Shown here: piece after piece, positions 1-8,963 of the stretch
How the letters are laid out: each line of letters begins with the position of its first letter
Numbering within the stretch: position 1 is the stretch's first letter
From: Kribbella steppae
Lineage (GTDB): Bacteria; Actinomycetota; Actinomycetes; Propionibacteriales; Kribbellaceae
Length of the DNA stretch: 64,000 bases
Reading direction: 5' to 3'
NCBI RefSeq assembly: GCF_004342025.1
Contig: NZ_SLWN01000004.1
Coordinates: 62,001 to 126,000 of the forward strand
The notes under the pieces: generated by a model
What the model saw: only the letters and a program-made list of their open reading frames with translations
The model's database searches: none
What the model was told of the DNA's origin: nothing
Position numbers and translations under genes: made by a program

Positions 1-1147
1 GGTAGGTCTCGACGTAGTGATCCGCGCCGGCAGCGGCCGGATCGCAGTCCGGTGCGACAACGCCGTACTTCCACCGCTGCGTCCGCACCGCGCGGGCGGT
101 CTCGGACTCGCTGACCTGGACGAAGACGTCGTCGCCCCACGCGGCCTTGCGATCGTGCAGCAGTGGCACGACCGACCTGCCCTGCATCTCCTTCGGCACC
201 GGCAGGCCGGCGGCGTCGAGCAGGGTCGGTGCGAGGTCGACATGGCTGAGCAACTGGTTGACCTGACCGCCTCCGGTGAAGATGCCGCCGGTGGCCACGG
301 TCGGGACCCGGATCGAGGCGTCGTGGACGGAGCGCTTGTACTCGGAGTTGCGCGTCTTGAAATGGTTCCCGTGGTCGGAGGTGAACAGGACGATCGTGTC
401 GTCCCGCAGCCCGAGGCTGGTCAACGTGTCGAGCAACCGCCCGTAGGCCTCATCGATCCGCTTGATCATCCCGTAGTACCCGGGCAGTTGCCGGTACGAC
501 GTCCCGCCCAGCGTCGCCAGGTCGGGCGGGGTCCACGCACCGCGATAGGCCTCTTCGTAGCCCTCGGGAGCCGGGTAGTCGTCACGGCGGTTCTGATGAT
601 GTGGTTCCAGCAGTGACAGGAACAGGAAGAACGGCCGGTCCTTCGGTTTGGCGACGTACCGCATGGCGGCGTCGGTCAGCGCGTCCACGCGGTAGCCGGG
701 CAGCTTCACCTGTGCGCCGGTGTCGTCGTACACGATCGTGTTGTAGGAGTCCGAGGTGTGTTCAAGCGCGTTCGCGGCTAGCCAGTACTCGTACCCACCG
801 CGTTGCGCGGGAGCGACCGGCCCGCGAGAGGCAGAGTCGCCCAGATGCCATTTCCCGACGTACGCCGTTTCGTAGCCCGCGGCACCGAAGTGGTGCGCGA
901 GCGTCCTGGCGTCCTCCGGCAGCGGAATGCCATTGCGATAGGGGCCCGCGGTCGTCGGATACAGGCCGGTCTGCAGCGTCGCGCGCGCCGGAGTACAAAG
1001 CGGTTGGCACGTGAACGAGTTGGCGAAATGCGTCCCCGCCCGCCCCACCCGATCCAGGTTCGGCGTCAGCCCCACCGGATTGCCGTGCAACCCGGTCGTG
1101 TCCCAGCGCTGCTGATCGGTAAGGAAGACAACGACGTTCGGACTCAT
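1..1147 (-). CDS. Sulfatase (arylsulfatase A-like), 3' end beyond window
   Basis: Hydrolyses sulfate esters, probably on a sugar or aromatic substrate. The protein opens MSPNVVVFLTDQQRWDTTG, the usual first strand with the metal-binding Asp. It carries the sulfatase signature C-T-P-A-R near residue 46 (codons around 1000-1010), whose Cys is converted to formylglycine in this family, then GKWHLG and a later metal-binding DHG (SDHGNHF). No signal peptide is visible, so it is probably cytoplasmic. About 382 residues are seen and the frame is still open at base 1, so the C-terminus is missing. It is divergent from the MBL gene at 1228. Family certain, substrate unknown. Confidence 0.93.
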   Translation of the reverse strand, partial: MSPNVVVFLTDQQRWDTTGLHGNPVGLTPNLDRVGRAGTHFANSFTCQPLCTPARATLQTGLYPTTAGPYRNGIPLPEDARTLAHHFGAAGYETAYVGKWHLGDSASRGPVAPAQRGGYEYWLAANALEHTSDSYNTIVYDDTGAQVKLPGYRVDALTDAAMRYVAKPKDRPFFLFLSLLEPHHQNRRDDYPAPEGYEEAYRGAWTPPDLATLGGTSYRQLPGYYGMIKRIDEAYGRLLDTLTSLGLRDDTIVLFTSDHGNHFKTRNSEYKRSVHDASIRVPTVATGGIFTGGGQVNQLLSHVDLAPTLLDAAGLPVPKEMQGRSVVPLLHDRKAAWGDDVFVQVSESETARAVRTQRWKYGVVAPDCDPAAAGADHYVETY

Positions 1148-1171
1148 GGTGTTGATCCTTTACTGATGGAG

Positions 1172-1189
1172 TCACCAGTGTCACGGTGA
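1172..1189. promoter_or_regulatory. Inverted repeat between divergent sulfatase and MBL genes
   Basis: TCACC-N8-GGTGA lies in the 80-base gap between the two divergent starts. It could be an operator for either gene; no regulator is encoded next to it. The match is short, so this is only a candidate. Confidence 0.25.
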
Positions 1190-1227
1190 ATGGCAGGTAT
1201 CGGTCGCGCCGGAGACTGGAGGTTGGG

Positions 1228-2181
1228 ATGAAGCCGTTCGCGTCTTCGGCTGATCTGTCCGAGAAGACCGAGACGCTCGAGGTCCTCGCCGACGGGGTGT
1301 ACGCGCTGACCGCGGAGGGCGATCCGAACGTCGGTGCGATCGAGGCCGAGGACTTCCTGATCGCCTTCGAGGCCAGGGCCACGCCCGTCGCCGCCCGGGA
1401 ATGGCTGGACCGGCTCCGTGAGCACACCACGAAGCCGGTGCGCTATCTGGTGCTCAGCCACTACCACGCGGTGCGGGTGCTCGGCGCGGCCGCGTTCGGC
1501 GCCGACGTGATCATCACGCACGACAACACCCGCAAGCTGATCGCGGAACGCGGCCAAGAGGACTGGGACAGCGAGTTCGGCCGGATGCCGCGGCTGTTCA
1601 AGGAACCTGCCTCGATCCCCGGCCTCACCTGGCCGGACCTGACGTTCTCCGACCAACTCACCATCGACCTCGGCGGTCAGCGCGGTGAACTGGTCCTGCA
1701 GTACTGCGGCCGCGGCCACACCGCCGGAGACATCGTCGCGTGGCTCCCCCGCCAGCGCATCCTGTTCGCCGGTGATCTGGTCGAGGCGCAGGCCGCGCTC
1801 TACACCGGGGACGCCTTCCACACGGATTGGTCGACGGGGACGCTCGACCGGGTGAAGGCGTTCGAGGCCGAGGCGCTCGTCGGCGGCCGCGGCGCCGTAC
1901 CGCGTTCGCGCGAGGCGGTCGACGCCGCGATCGAGCAGACCCGGCACTTCCTGCTCGTGCTGCGCGAGAAGGTCGGGGCGGTGCACTCGCGTGGTGGGAC
2001 GGTGGCCGAGGCGTTCCAGGAAGCGCATGCAGCGCTCGCCCCGGAGTACGGTCGCTGGCCGATCTTCGAGCACTGCCTGCCGTTCGACGTACAGCGTCTG
2101 TGGGACGAACTGGACGGCATCGACTGGCCGCGGATCTGGACTGCCGAACGTGACCGCGAGGTCTGGAACAGCCTTGTTTGA
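1228..2181 (+). CDS. MBL-fold metallohydrolase with altered zinc motif
   Basis: 317-residue metallo-beta-lactamase-fold protein. The first metal motif reads SHYHAVRVLG where the classical motif is HxHxDH: the Asp and last His are replaced by Val and Arg. The later GHTAGD and AGDL elements are kept. The protein may therefore bind one metal, or bind differently. I chose the ATG at 1228 because a GGAGG-type ribosome site lies 6 bases upstream; an in-frame ATG at 1186 lacks one. Its stop overlaps the probable TTG start of the FAD monooxygenase, so the two are likely co-translated and may act on one aromatic or lactone substrate. Substrate not identifiable. Confidence 0.85.
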   Translation: MKPFASSADLSEKTETLEVLADGVYALTAEGDPNVGAIEAEDFLIAFEARATPVAAREWLDRLREHTTKPVRYLVLSHYHAVRVLGAAAFGADVIITHDNTRKLIAERGQEDWDSEFGRMPRLFKEPASIPGLTWPDLTFSDQLTIDLGGQRGELVLQYCGRGHTAGDIVAWLPRQRILFAGDLVEAQAALYTGDAFHTDWSTGTLDRVKAFEAEALVGGRGAVPRSREAVDAAIEQTRHFLLVLREKVGAVHSRGGTVAEAFQEAHAALAPEYGRWPIFEHCLPFDVQRLWDELDGIDWPRIWTAERDREVWNSLV

Positions 2182-3775
2182 CGGCCCTCCGATCGCGGTG
2201 ATCGGCAACGGACCGGTCGGGCAGACCACCGCGTTGCTGCTGGCCCGTTGGGGCATCCCGGTGCTCCTGCTCGACCAGCGACCGGCCCGGGACGTCGTCG
2301 GTTCGAAGTCGATCTGCCAGCAGCGGGACGTGCTCGACATCTGGGCCTCGGTCGGTGCGGAACGGATCGCCCGCGAAGGCCTGGCCTGGACCACGGCGCG
2401 CACGTTCTACCGTGACCGCGAGCTGTTCTCCTGGTCGTTCGTGGATCCCGGCCGCTCGGCGTTGCCTGCCTGCGTGAACATCTCCCAGAGCCGCACCGAG
2501 GCGATCCTCGACGACTGCATCGCCGCTCAACCGCTGATCGACCTACGTTGGGGACACGAGGTCACCGGCATCTCCCAGGACGACACAGGTGTCACGCTGA
2601 CCAGCGACACCGGGACGTTGCAGGTTGTGTACGCCGTGCTGTGCGCCGGCGCGCGGGCGGAGACGCTGCGGCAGCAGCTTGGTGTCACGTTCGAAGGCGA
2701 GAGCTTCGACGACCGATTCCTGATCTGCGACATCCGCGCGGACCTGCCGGGGTGGGAGAACGAGCGGCGGTTCTACTTCGACCCGGTCTGGAACCCGGAC
2801 CGCCAGGTCCTCATCCATCCGTGCCCAGACTCGACGTACCGGATCGACTGGCAGGTGCCCGAGGACTTCGACGCGGAGGCCGAGCGGGCCGACGGTCGGC
2901 TGGACGCGCGGATCCGGCAGATCGTCGGCGACCGTCCTTACGAGATCGTGTGGCAGTCGGTGTACCGGTTCCAGTCCCGGTGCGCGGATCGGATGCGGGT
3001 CGGCCGGGTGCTGCTCGCCGGAGACTGTGCCCATCTGTACGCACCGTTCGGCGCCCGTGGTCTGAACTCCGGGGTCCCGGACGCCGAGAACGCGGCCTGG
3101 AAGCTCGCCTTCGTCCTGCACGGCTGGGCGCCGGTCGAACTCCTCGAGACCTACCACCTCGAACGGCACGCGGCCGCGCTCGAGAACCTCGACGTCACCA
3201 GCGCAACCATGAGATTCCTGGTGCCGCCCGATGCGGCCCACTGGTCACGGCGACGTGCCCTGCTCGACGCTGCCCTCGCCGATCCGGCCAAGGTCGCCGA
3301 CGTGGACTCGGGCCGCTTCGCCGAGCCCTTCTGGTACGTCGATTCGCCGCTCACCACCGCCGATGCGACACGCCCGTTCGGCGGCCGGCCACCCCGCGGC
3401 CAACTCCCGCCGCCTGGTCCTGGCATCGTCGTTCCCGATGCGCCCGTGACCGGAGGCGGCCGGCTGCGCGAGCTGGTCCGCGACGGATTGTTGCTCCTGA
3501 CAACCGACGGCACCCAGACAGCTGTGTCCGCCGAGGGCGTCGATGCGGCTGGCCTTGCCGCGACCATCGCAGCGGCCACCTGCGCACCGCATCGCGTCGT
3601 CAGCCTCACGGACCTCGGCCTCGACAACACTGTGGTCGGCGCACGTCCCGGCGAAGCATGGCTGATCCGCCCGGACGGTCACGTCTCGGCAGTTCTCACC
3701 GACCTCTCACCAGAGTCGGTTCGCACGGCTGTCCGGCGTACCCTCAGCGCCGGGAGAATGCCTGCTGAACTTTGA
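2174..3775 (+). CDS. FAD-dependent aromatic monooxygenase (FAD_binding_3 type)
   Basis: Flavoprotein hydroxylase of about 533 residues. The N-terminal dinucleotide motif is GNGPVG (AVIGNGPVGQTTALLL), followed by the second FAD motif GDCAHLYAPFGARGLNSG near residue 280 and a C-terminal thioredoxin-like domain (about 430-533), as in MhpA/phenol-hydroxylase relatives. The frame is open far upstream into the MBL gene; the TTG at 2174 is the best start because it keeps the first beta strand, overlaps the MBL stop (2179-2181) and has GAGG upstream. The 3' end overlaps the convergent aminotransferase by 32 bases. Likely hydroxylates a phenolic substrate using NAD(P)H; substrate unknown. Confidence 0.85.
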   Translation: MFDGPPIAVIGNGPVGQTTALLLARWGIPVLLLDQRPARDVVGSKSICQQRDVLDIWASVGAERIAREGLAWTTARTFYRDRELFSWSFVDPGRSALPACVNISQSRTEAILDDCIAAQPLIDLRWGHEVTGISQDDTGVTLTSDTGTLQVVYAVLCAGARAETLRQQLGVTFEGESFDDRFLICDIRADLPGWENERRFYFDPVWNPDRQVLIHPCPDSTYRIDWQVPEDFDAEAERADGRLDARIRQIVGDRPYEIVWQSVYRFQSRCADRMRVGRVLLAGDCAHLYAPFGARGLNSGVPDAENAAWKLAFVLHGWAPVELLETYHLERHAAALENLDVTSATMRFLVPPDAAHWSRRRALLDAALADPAKVADVDSGRFAEPFWYVDSPLTTADATRPFGGRPPRGQLPPPGPGIVVPDAPVTGGGRLRELVRDGLLLLTTDGTQTAVSAEGVDAAGLAATIAAATCAPHRVVSLTDLGLDNTVVGARPGEAWLIRPDGHVSAVLTDLSPESVRTAVRRTLSAGRMPAEL

Positions 3776-4892
3776 CCGTGGCGGTCACGATGTCGGCGAG
3801 ATCTTCCTCGTCGGCCATCAACAGACTCTGCCGGATCCAGACGATGGAATCCCCGGCGGCCTCCCCCACCGGGCACGGCTGGAGGTCGGAATACGGGCGG
3901 AGTGCGTCCTCGCGCGACAGCGAGCGATACCCGGAATCCAGCGGGATCCCCTCGGCCGTCATCGCCGCGATGAAGTCGGCCTTACTGCGTCCGCCGTACG
4001 CACGCGGCTCGTATCTCACCAGCGCAAGATGATGGCTGCTCCTGGTCGTGCCGACCGGTTCGGGAAGGATGTCCAGACCTTGCTTGCGGAGGAATCCGAC
4101 CGAGCGTTCCCGGGTCGCGACCTGCTCGTCGAGGGCGGCGAGTTGCGGGATCAGGACGGCGGCCTGGAACTCCGTCATCCGCAGGTTCCAGCCGACATCG
4201 GGGTGCTCGTACCACCCACCCTCCAGGCTGCGTCCGACATTGTGGAACGCCCACAACCGCCGGTAGACGTCCTCGTCATCCGTGACGATCAGCCCACCCT
4301 CACCGGCCGTCATCGCCTTGCTGGACTGGAAGCTGAAGCACGCTGCATCGCCCAACGTGCCCACCGGCCGCCCGTGCCGCGTCGCGCCGTGCGCCTGCGC
4401 CGCGTCCTCGACGATCGGTACGCCGTACTGCCTGAGCGCCTCGACATCCGCCGGTGCACCGGCGAGGTGGACGGGCATGATCGCCTTCGTCCGCGGTCCG
4501 ATCAGCCGTCCGACCGCAACCGGATCGAGGTGCAGTGTGTCCGGCGTGACGTCCGCGATCACCGGCCGCGCCCCCGCGAGGACAACCGAGGTCGCACTGG
4601 CCACGAACGTGTACGCGGGCACGATCACCTCGTCGTCCCGACCCACTCCCAGCGCTCGTAGAGCGAGGAAGAGTGCGACGGTGCCGTTGACGACACTCAC
4701 GCCATACGACGCTCCGACCGAACGCGTGAACGCCTCGGTGAACTCGTTGACCTTCGTACCCGACGTGGCTCCCCACGCGCCGCTGTCGAGCACCTCCAGG
4801 AGCAGGTCGCGTTGTTCTTGCGTCGCCGGTGGTGGCCAGCTCGGCCAGGCCGCACGTCGTACCGGCGTACCACCGTCCTGTGCGAGCGTCAT
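3744..4892 (-). CDS. DegT/DnrJ/EryC1-family PLP aminotransferase (cassette 1)
   Basis: 382-residue sugar/cyclitol-type aminotransferase. It starts with the GGTPVR element of the AHBA-synthase/StsC-like branch, has VEDAAQAHGA (PLP-binding Asp) and the internal aldimine Lys in FSFQSSKAMTAGEGG. It should transfer an amino group to a keto sugar or cyclitol, or act on a related ketone. Its ATG overlaps the stop of the upstream amidohydrolase (ATGA, 4889-4892), so it is the last gene of the 7585-to-3744 minus-strand unit. A homologue with the same neighbours sits at 39011-40246. Exact substrate unknown. Confidence 0.93.
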   Translation of the reverse strand: MTLAQDGGTPVRRAAWPSWPPPATQEQRDLLLEVLDSGAWGATSGTKVNEFTEAFTRSVGASYGVSVVNGTVALFLALRALGVGRDDEVIVPAYTFVASATSVVLAGARPVIADVTPDTLHLDPVAVGRLIGPRTKAIMPVHLAGAPADVEALRQYGVPIVEDAAQAHGATRHGRPVGTLGDAACFSFQSSKAMTAGEGGLIVTDDEDVYRRLWAFHNVGRSLEGGWYEHPDVGWNLRMTEFQAAVLIPQLAALDEQVATRERSVGFLRKQGLDILPEPVGTTRSSHHLALVRYEPRAYGGRSKADFIAAMTAEGIPLDSGYRSLSREDALRPYSDLQPCPVGEAAGDSIVWIRQSLLMADEEDLADIVTATVKVQQAFSRR

Positions 4893-5644
4893 CGAGCTGC
4901 CTCCAGGAGTCTCGTCATGGTGCCGAACAGCAGTTGGTCGCGTTCCGCCGGCTCGATCGGCGCGAGCATCACCCGCCCCAGCCCGACGCGCAGATCCAGG
5001 AACAATGCGTCCGACCCGAAGACCATCCGATCCGCGCCGACGGTGGCGACCAGCCAGGCCACATGCCGCGCGGTCAGCCGCGAACTGCAGATCTCGAGCG
5101 TGACATTCGGGTACTGCGTGGCTACCTCAGCCGCCGCGGGAAGTCCGGCCGGGAACAGCCCGGCATGGCCCATCAGCAACTCGACCGACGGGTAGCGCGG
5201 GGCGACTTGCGCGAACCGCGCCGGGTCGCACCAGGGCGAGCCGTACATGCCGTGCGACAGGATGACTCCACCGTGCTCGGCGACAAGCTCGAACGCGGGT
5301 GCGTAGCCAGGTCCTTCGAGCGGATGCTGATGTGTGTCGGGGTGCAGCTTCAGCCCGATCACGCCGGGTGTCGCGAGCAGGTCGGCCGTCCGCTGCGGCG
5401 CCTCGGGGTCGTGCGGGTCATAGACGGCGTACCCGAGGAAGCGGCCCGGGTGCTTCTGGATCTCGTCCAGCAGGAGCGCGTTGCCGGCCCTGGAGTCGGG
5501 ACCGATCGCGAGCAGGTGGGAGACGCACATGGTCGCGACGCCGCAGCTGTCCATCACCCGGACCAGGCTCTCGGTCGAACTGTCCGCGATCGCGAACGCG
5601 AACCACCCGCCGAGATGCCCGTGCGCGTCGATGATGCCCGTCAT
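4889..5644 (-). CDS. Amidohydrolase-2 family TIM-barrel hydrolase, catalytic type (cassette 1)
   Basis: 251-residue metal-dependent hydrolase or decarboxylase of the Amidohydro_2 kind (ACMSD-like superfamily). The metal ligands are in place: IIDAHGHLGG (HxH), KLHPDTHQHP, ILSHGMYG, LLMGHAG and the final Asp in MVFGSDALFLD. I chose the ATG at 5644 because it overlaps the upstream stop as ATGA; upstream in-frame sequence is the next gene read out of frame. It is coupled at both ends to neighbours of the cassette. Its direct partner upstream is a homologue lacking these ligands, suggesting a heteromeric pair. Substrate unknown. Confidence 0.9.
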   Translation of the reverse strand: MTGIIDAHGHLGGWFAFAIADSSTESLVRVMDSCGVATMCVSHLLAIGPDSRAGNALLLDEIQKHPGRFLGYAVYDPHDPEAPQRTADLLATPGVIGLKLHPDTHQHPLEGPGYAPAFELVAEHGGVILSHGMYGSPWCDPARFAQVAPRYPSVELLMGHAGLFPAGLPAAAEVATQYPNVTLEICSSRLTARHVAWLVATVGADRMVFGSDALFLDLRVGLGRVMLAPIEPAERDQLLFGTMTRLLEAAR

Positions 5645-6324
5645 CCGAGCAGCTCCAGGACGTTGCCACCGGCAATCAGCTCGACGTCCCGTTCCGCCAA
5701 CTCGAGGTGGTCGAGCTGGAACCGCGGCCCGGCGTCGTCGGTCTCGGGTGCTCCGGTGCCGAACAGCACGCGATGGGCGCCGTACCGGTTCGCCATCCAC
5801 TCGACCTGCAGATGGCCACACAGACTCGCTGTGTCGACACGCACCTCCGAGTGGGCGTCCATGAGATCGGCGAGCTCCCGCAGCGCGCGATAGCCCGTGT
5901 TGATCAGCACGATCCGCAGCGTGGGCACCTCGGTCGCGAGCCGGTGGATCTCCGCGGGGCTCGCCGACTCCCACCCGAGCAGCACGGTGATGTTGCGCTC
6001 GGCAAGCTCCCGCGCGCCTTCTAGCCCCTGCGGGCCGCCGAGCGCGAACCGATGCTCAGCCGGACACATCCGCACAAGCCGTGCATCGGCCGGCACCGCC
6101 GTCCCCAGCGGTCCTGGTACGACGACCGGCACCCTCGTCAACCGTGGATGCTCCGGTCCGTCGACAGGCGTGACCGGGTCGTAGTGGAGCGCGTGCGAAT
6201 GCACCACACAAGCCGCGTCGATCGCCAACCGGTCGAGCTCGGCCAGGAGCCCGGGCACGTCTCGACTCGGCACGTCGCCCACTGGAACCGGCCCGAGGAT
6301 CCGGTTGGCGTCGACCACTCTCAT
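5641..6324 (-). CDS. Amidohydrolase-like pseudoenzyme (cassette 1)
   Basis: 227 residues with the order of beta strands seen in Amidohydro_2 proteins but without the metal site. The HxH position reads VVDANRILGP, the strand that normally ends in a metal His reads VLLGWES, the next reads VLINTGY, and the final Asp position reads VLFGTGAPETDD. It therefore looks like a non-catalytic or metal-free paralogue of its neighbour at 4889. It overlaps that gene by ATGA, and lies 7 bases after the solute-binding protein. The same degenerate type occurs in the second cassette at 40243, so the loss of ligands is a kept trait rather than random decay. Confidence 0.8.
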   Translation of the reverse strand: MRVVDANRILGPVPVGDVPSRDVPGLLAELDRLAIDAACVVHSHALHYDPVTPVDGPEHPRLTRVPVVVPGPLGTAVPADARLVRMCPAEHRFALGGPQGLEGARELAERNITVLLGWESASPAEIHRLATEVPTLRIVLINTGYRALRELADLMDAHSEVRVDTASLCGHLQVEWMANRYGAHRVLFGTGAPETDDAGPRFQLDHLELAERDVELIAGGNVLELLG

Positions 6325-6331
6325 CGCTGGC

Positions 6332-7585
6332 TCAACGCTGTCTCGACAGCAGTTCGTCGGATTGTTTCGCCGCCGCGTCGAGCGCCTGCTGCGGCGTCTT
6401 CTTCCCGGTCATCGCGGCCTGGATCTCGACGGCGAGCAGTGCCATCACCTGCCGTGCGGCCGGGTTCACCTCACCGTGGAAGGCGTACTGCAGCGCCTCC
6501 TCGAACTTCTTCGCCTGCTCGTCCGACGCCGGGACCGGCGCGTCGGTCCGTGGCGACAGGTAGTTCGACGCGGTCCCGAGACTGATGACCTGCTTCGGCT
6601 GGGTCATGAAGCTGAGGAACTTCTCCGCACCCTCGATGTTCTTCGACCCGGCGTTCACCGCGAGCCCGCCGGGCAGCCCGAACCCGACCCGCTTCTTGTT
6701 CTCCAGCGGTACGCCGACGACCACATTGGCCGCACCCCAGCTCGAGTTCACCGTCTTGGCGTCGATCAGCGTGTTGGTGAAGCCCATCGCCACCTGCTGC
6801 TTGCCGAGCGCGTGGTCGGCGACCAGGTTGGCGTTGGTCAGGCTGCTCTTCGGGATCCCACCCGTGTCGTACAGGTTCTTGATGAAGGTCAGCGCCTCGA
6901 CGCCTGGCGCCTGGTTGAAGGCGACCTTCTTGCCGTCCTCGCTGAACACCGAGCCACCGGCCTGCCAGAGCAGCGGGTAGAAGCTGAGGTTCAGCGACGT
7001 CTCGGGTGAGGCCGAGTAGTCCAGCGTGGCGACGCCGGCCTGCTTGAGTTTCGGCGCGGCCGCCTTGATCTCGTCCCAGGTCTCCGGCGGCTTCGTGATG
7101 CCGGCCTTGGCGAGCAGTTTCTTGTTGTAGAGCGTGGTGGTGACGGTGTGATAGATCGGGGCGCCGTACAACTTGCCGTCGACGGTCAGCGCACTCAGCG
7201 CTCCGGGCAGGAACTTCGACTTGTCCGCCTCGAGCACCTTGTCGATCGGCTCGAGCGAACCGCTCTTGACGAACTGCGGGATCTGGTCCGGCCCGAGCAG
7301 CAGCACGTCCGGGCCCTTGCCGCCCGAGAACGCGGTGGCGAGCTTCTGGTCCCGGTTCAGCCAGGGTTGGTGCTCGATCTTCAGATCGACGTCGGTGTTG
7401 GCCGCCTCGAAGTCTTTCTCGACCTGCGACCAGTAGGCGGTGGCCGCCTTCTCGTCGGCGATGACCGGATACATCCAGACTGTGACGGGCTTTGCCGACG
7501 CCTCCTCGCCCGATCCGCCACAGGCGGTCAGTGCGGCGGCCGCGGCGAACGCGGTGAGCGGAACCACGAGACGGTTGATCTTCAT
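6332..7585 (-). CDS. ABC-transporter solute-binding lipoprotein, carbohydrate type
   Basis: 417-residue SBP_bac_1 (MalE/UgpB-like) protein. The N-terminus MKINRLVVPLTAF is followed by a hydrophobic stretch and a lipobox ending in TAC-GGSG, so the mature protein is a membrane-anchored lipoprotein that captures a sugar or oligosaccharide outside the cell. The start at 7585 has GGAGG 4-5 bases upstream; an in-frame extension to 7651 lacks this. No permease or ATPase gene lies in the window, which is unusual, since such proteins normally head a three-gene ABC operon. Seven bases separate it from the pseudo-amidohydrolase, so it is the first gene of cassette 1. Confidence 0.92.
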   Translation of the reverse strand: MKINRLVVPLTAFAAAAALTACGGSGEEASAKPVTVWMYPVIADEKAATAYWSQVEKDFEAANTDVDLKIEHQPWLNRDQKLATAFSGGKGPDVLLLGPDQIPQFVKSGSLEPIDKVLEADKSKFLPGALSALTVDGKLYGAPIYHTVTTTLYNKKLLAKAGITKPPETWDEIKAAAPKLKQAGVATLDYSASPETSLNLSFYPLLWQAGGSVFSEDGKKVAFNQAPGVEALTFIKNLYDTGGIPKSSLTNANLVADHALGKQQVAMGFTNTLIDAKTVNSSWGAANVVVGVPLENKKRVGFGLPGGLAVNAGSKNIEGAEKFLSFMTQPKQVISLGTASNYLSPRTDAPVPASDEQAKKFEEALQYAFHGEVNPAARQVMALLAVEIQAAMTGKKTPQQALDAAAKQSDELLSRQR

Positions 7586-7616
7586 CGGACCTCCACAGCC
7601 TTTACGGTCAGGACCG

Positions 7617-7677
7617 AAACTACCGCGCGGCGCACCGGTGGCGTCAACCACCTAGCAGAAAACCCCGGTAAGTTTTC
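7617..7677 (-). promoter_or_regulatory. Putative promoter and operator of cassette 1
   Basis: On the minus strand a TTGACG box (7642-7647) is followed 19 bases later by TAGTTT (7617-7622), about 30 bases before the solute-binding protein start. Directly upstream of the -35 box is a perfect inverted repeat GAAAAC-N8-GTTTTC (7658-7677), well placed for a repressor or activator. No regulator gene is adjacent, so control is likely from elsewhere. Confidence 0.5.
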
Positions 7678-7693
7678 AGTCCCGGCCGTTATC

Positions 7694-8395
7694 TCACTCG
7701 GCCGGAACCGCCATCACCCAGTCGGCGCTGACGACCCGGTAGCCGAGTTTGTACAGGCCGCGGAGGATGCCCGGTACGTGCCCGGCGCCGTACACGACCG
7801 CGACGTCGATCTTCTCCTCAGCCCGGTCGCGGACGATCTCGGCCAGGGCGGTCAGCACCCGCTCGTCGCGGCGGTCGAGCAGCAGGTCCATGAACTCGTC
7901 CAGGTTCTCGCCACGGAGCTCCTCGGACCGGGTCGGCAGGTCGTTCACCTCGAGGTTCAGGATCGCCCGCCGGCCGGCGAAGAACTGCCCGACCGACACC
8001 ACCGGGACGGCCGCCCAGGTGAACAGCTTGGTCTTCCACGGCAGCTTGCCGAACCCTTCGTCGAACTCGTCCCCGGTCAGGTCCGGCGTCACGATCGGTA
8101 CGCCGAGATCGTCGTACGGAATGTCGTCCTCGACCAGCCCGGAATCGTCGTTGGCCGGGATCACCTTGTACGTCGTCGTCAGCGCGCCACCGACCGCCGA
8201 GTCGCCGATGATCCCCTCGACCACCAGCAGGTCGCACTCCCGCAACTGGCGCTCGACCTCCCGGTAGAACTCCGGCGCTGCCACATGCAACATCGGAAAC
8301 ACCAGGACGACCGGCCCACCCCCACGCCGCGTGCACCGCAACACCGCACACCGAGTCCCCACCACACTGCTCTCGACGATCTGCACTGCCACCAC
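7694..8395 (-). CDS. TraB/GumN-like domain protein, function unknown
   Basis: 233 residues. It has features recalling the TraB/PrgY/GumN (TIKI-like) fold: PMLHVAAPEFYREVERQL near the start with a downstream LLVVEG, and AVVYGAGHVPGILRGL near the end, matching the spaced His/Glu elements of that group. No signal peptide or clear membrane helix is seen, apart from a weak hydrophobic stretch near residue 125. GTG at 8395 gives the longest protein; GTG at 8386 is an alternative. It is a stand-alone gene divergent from the GNAT gene. I cannot assign a reaction. Confidence 0.7.
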   Translation of the reverse strand: MVAVQIVESSVVGTRCAVLRCTRRGGGPVVLVFPMLHVAAPEFYREVERQLRECDLLVVEGIIGDSAVGGALTTTYKVIPANDDSGLVEDDIPYDDLGVPIVTPDLTGDEFDEGFGKLPWKTKLFTWAAVPVVSVGQFFAGRRAILNLEVNDLPTRSEELRGENLDEFMDLLLDRRDERVLTALAEIVRDRAEEKIDVAVVYGAGHVPGILRGLYKLGYRVVSADWVMAVPAE

Positions 8396-8459
8396 CCCCG
8401 CTTCCCAGTGTCAGAACCCAAAGGGTCAACTCCGGCCGACCCTTGACATACTTTCGGCC

Positions 8460-8963
8460 GTGGAGACGAGTACGGGGACGGGCGAAGTGCAGCAGCGGAC
8501 GGCCTGGGGCCGTTGCGTGGACTGGGCGCTACGTCCCGCTGAGCCGGCTGATGTCGAGCCGATCGCGGAGCTGCGTGCGACGGTGATGCGCCCGGACCTA
8601 GAGCGGTTGGGGCGGTACGACGAGCATCGGGTCCGCCAGCGCCTGCGTGACTCCTTCTCACCACAGCACACGTCGGTCATCGTGGCCGACGGCACCTTTG
8701 CGGGCTGCGTGACGCTGCGCCCGGCCGACGACGGGCGCTGGCTGGAGCATTTCTATCTCGCTCCGGACCTCCAGGGCCGCGGCCTCGGATCGGCCGTCCT
8801 GCGGACCCTCCTGGAGCAGACTGACTCCGACGGCGTACCTGTCCGTCTGAACGTCCTGCAGGGCAGCTCCGCCCAACGTCTCTACGAACGCCATGGCTTC
8901 ACCGTCGAGGACGAAGACCCGATCGACGTCTACATGGTCCGACAACCAGACGCTACTCGCTGA
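8460..8963 (+). CDS. GNAT-family N-acetyltransferase
   Basis: About 167 residues. WALRPAEPADVEPIAELR opens the GNAT fold, the acetyl-CoA loop is LAPDLQGRGLGSAVLRTLL (Q/RxxGxG/A), and the end has SAQRLYERHGF. It acetylates an amine of unknown identity. The start is uncertain: GTG at 8460, 8487 and 8517 are all in frame and none has a strong ribosome site; 8517 would trim an unusual N-terminal tail. Its stop overlaps the convergent flavodoxin gene by 11 bases. Confidence 0.85.
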   Translation: METSTGTGEVQQRTAWGRCVDWALRPAEPADVEPIAELRATVMRPDLERLGRYDEHRVRQRLRDSFSPQHTSVIVADGTFAGCVTLRPADDGRWLEHFYLAPDLQGRGLGSAVLRTLLEQTDSDGVPVRLNVLQGSSAQRLYERHGFTVEDEDPIDVYMVRQPDATR

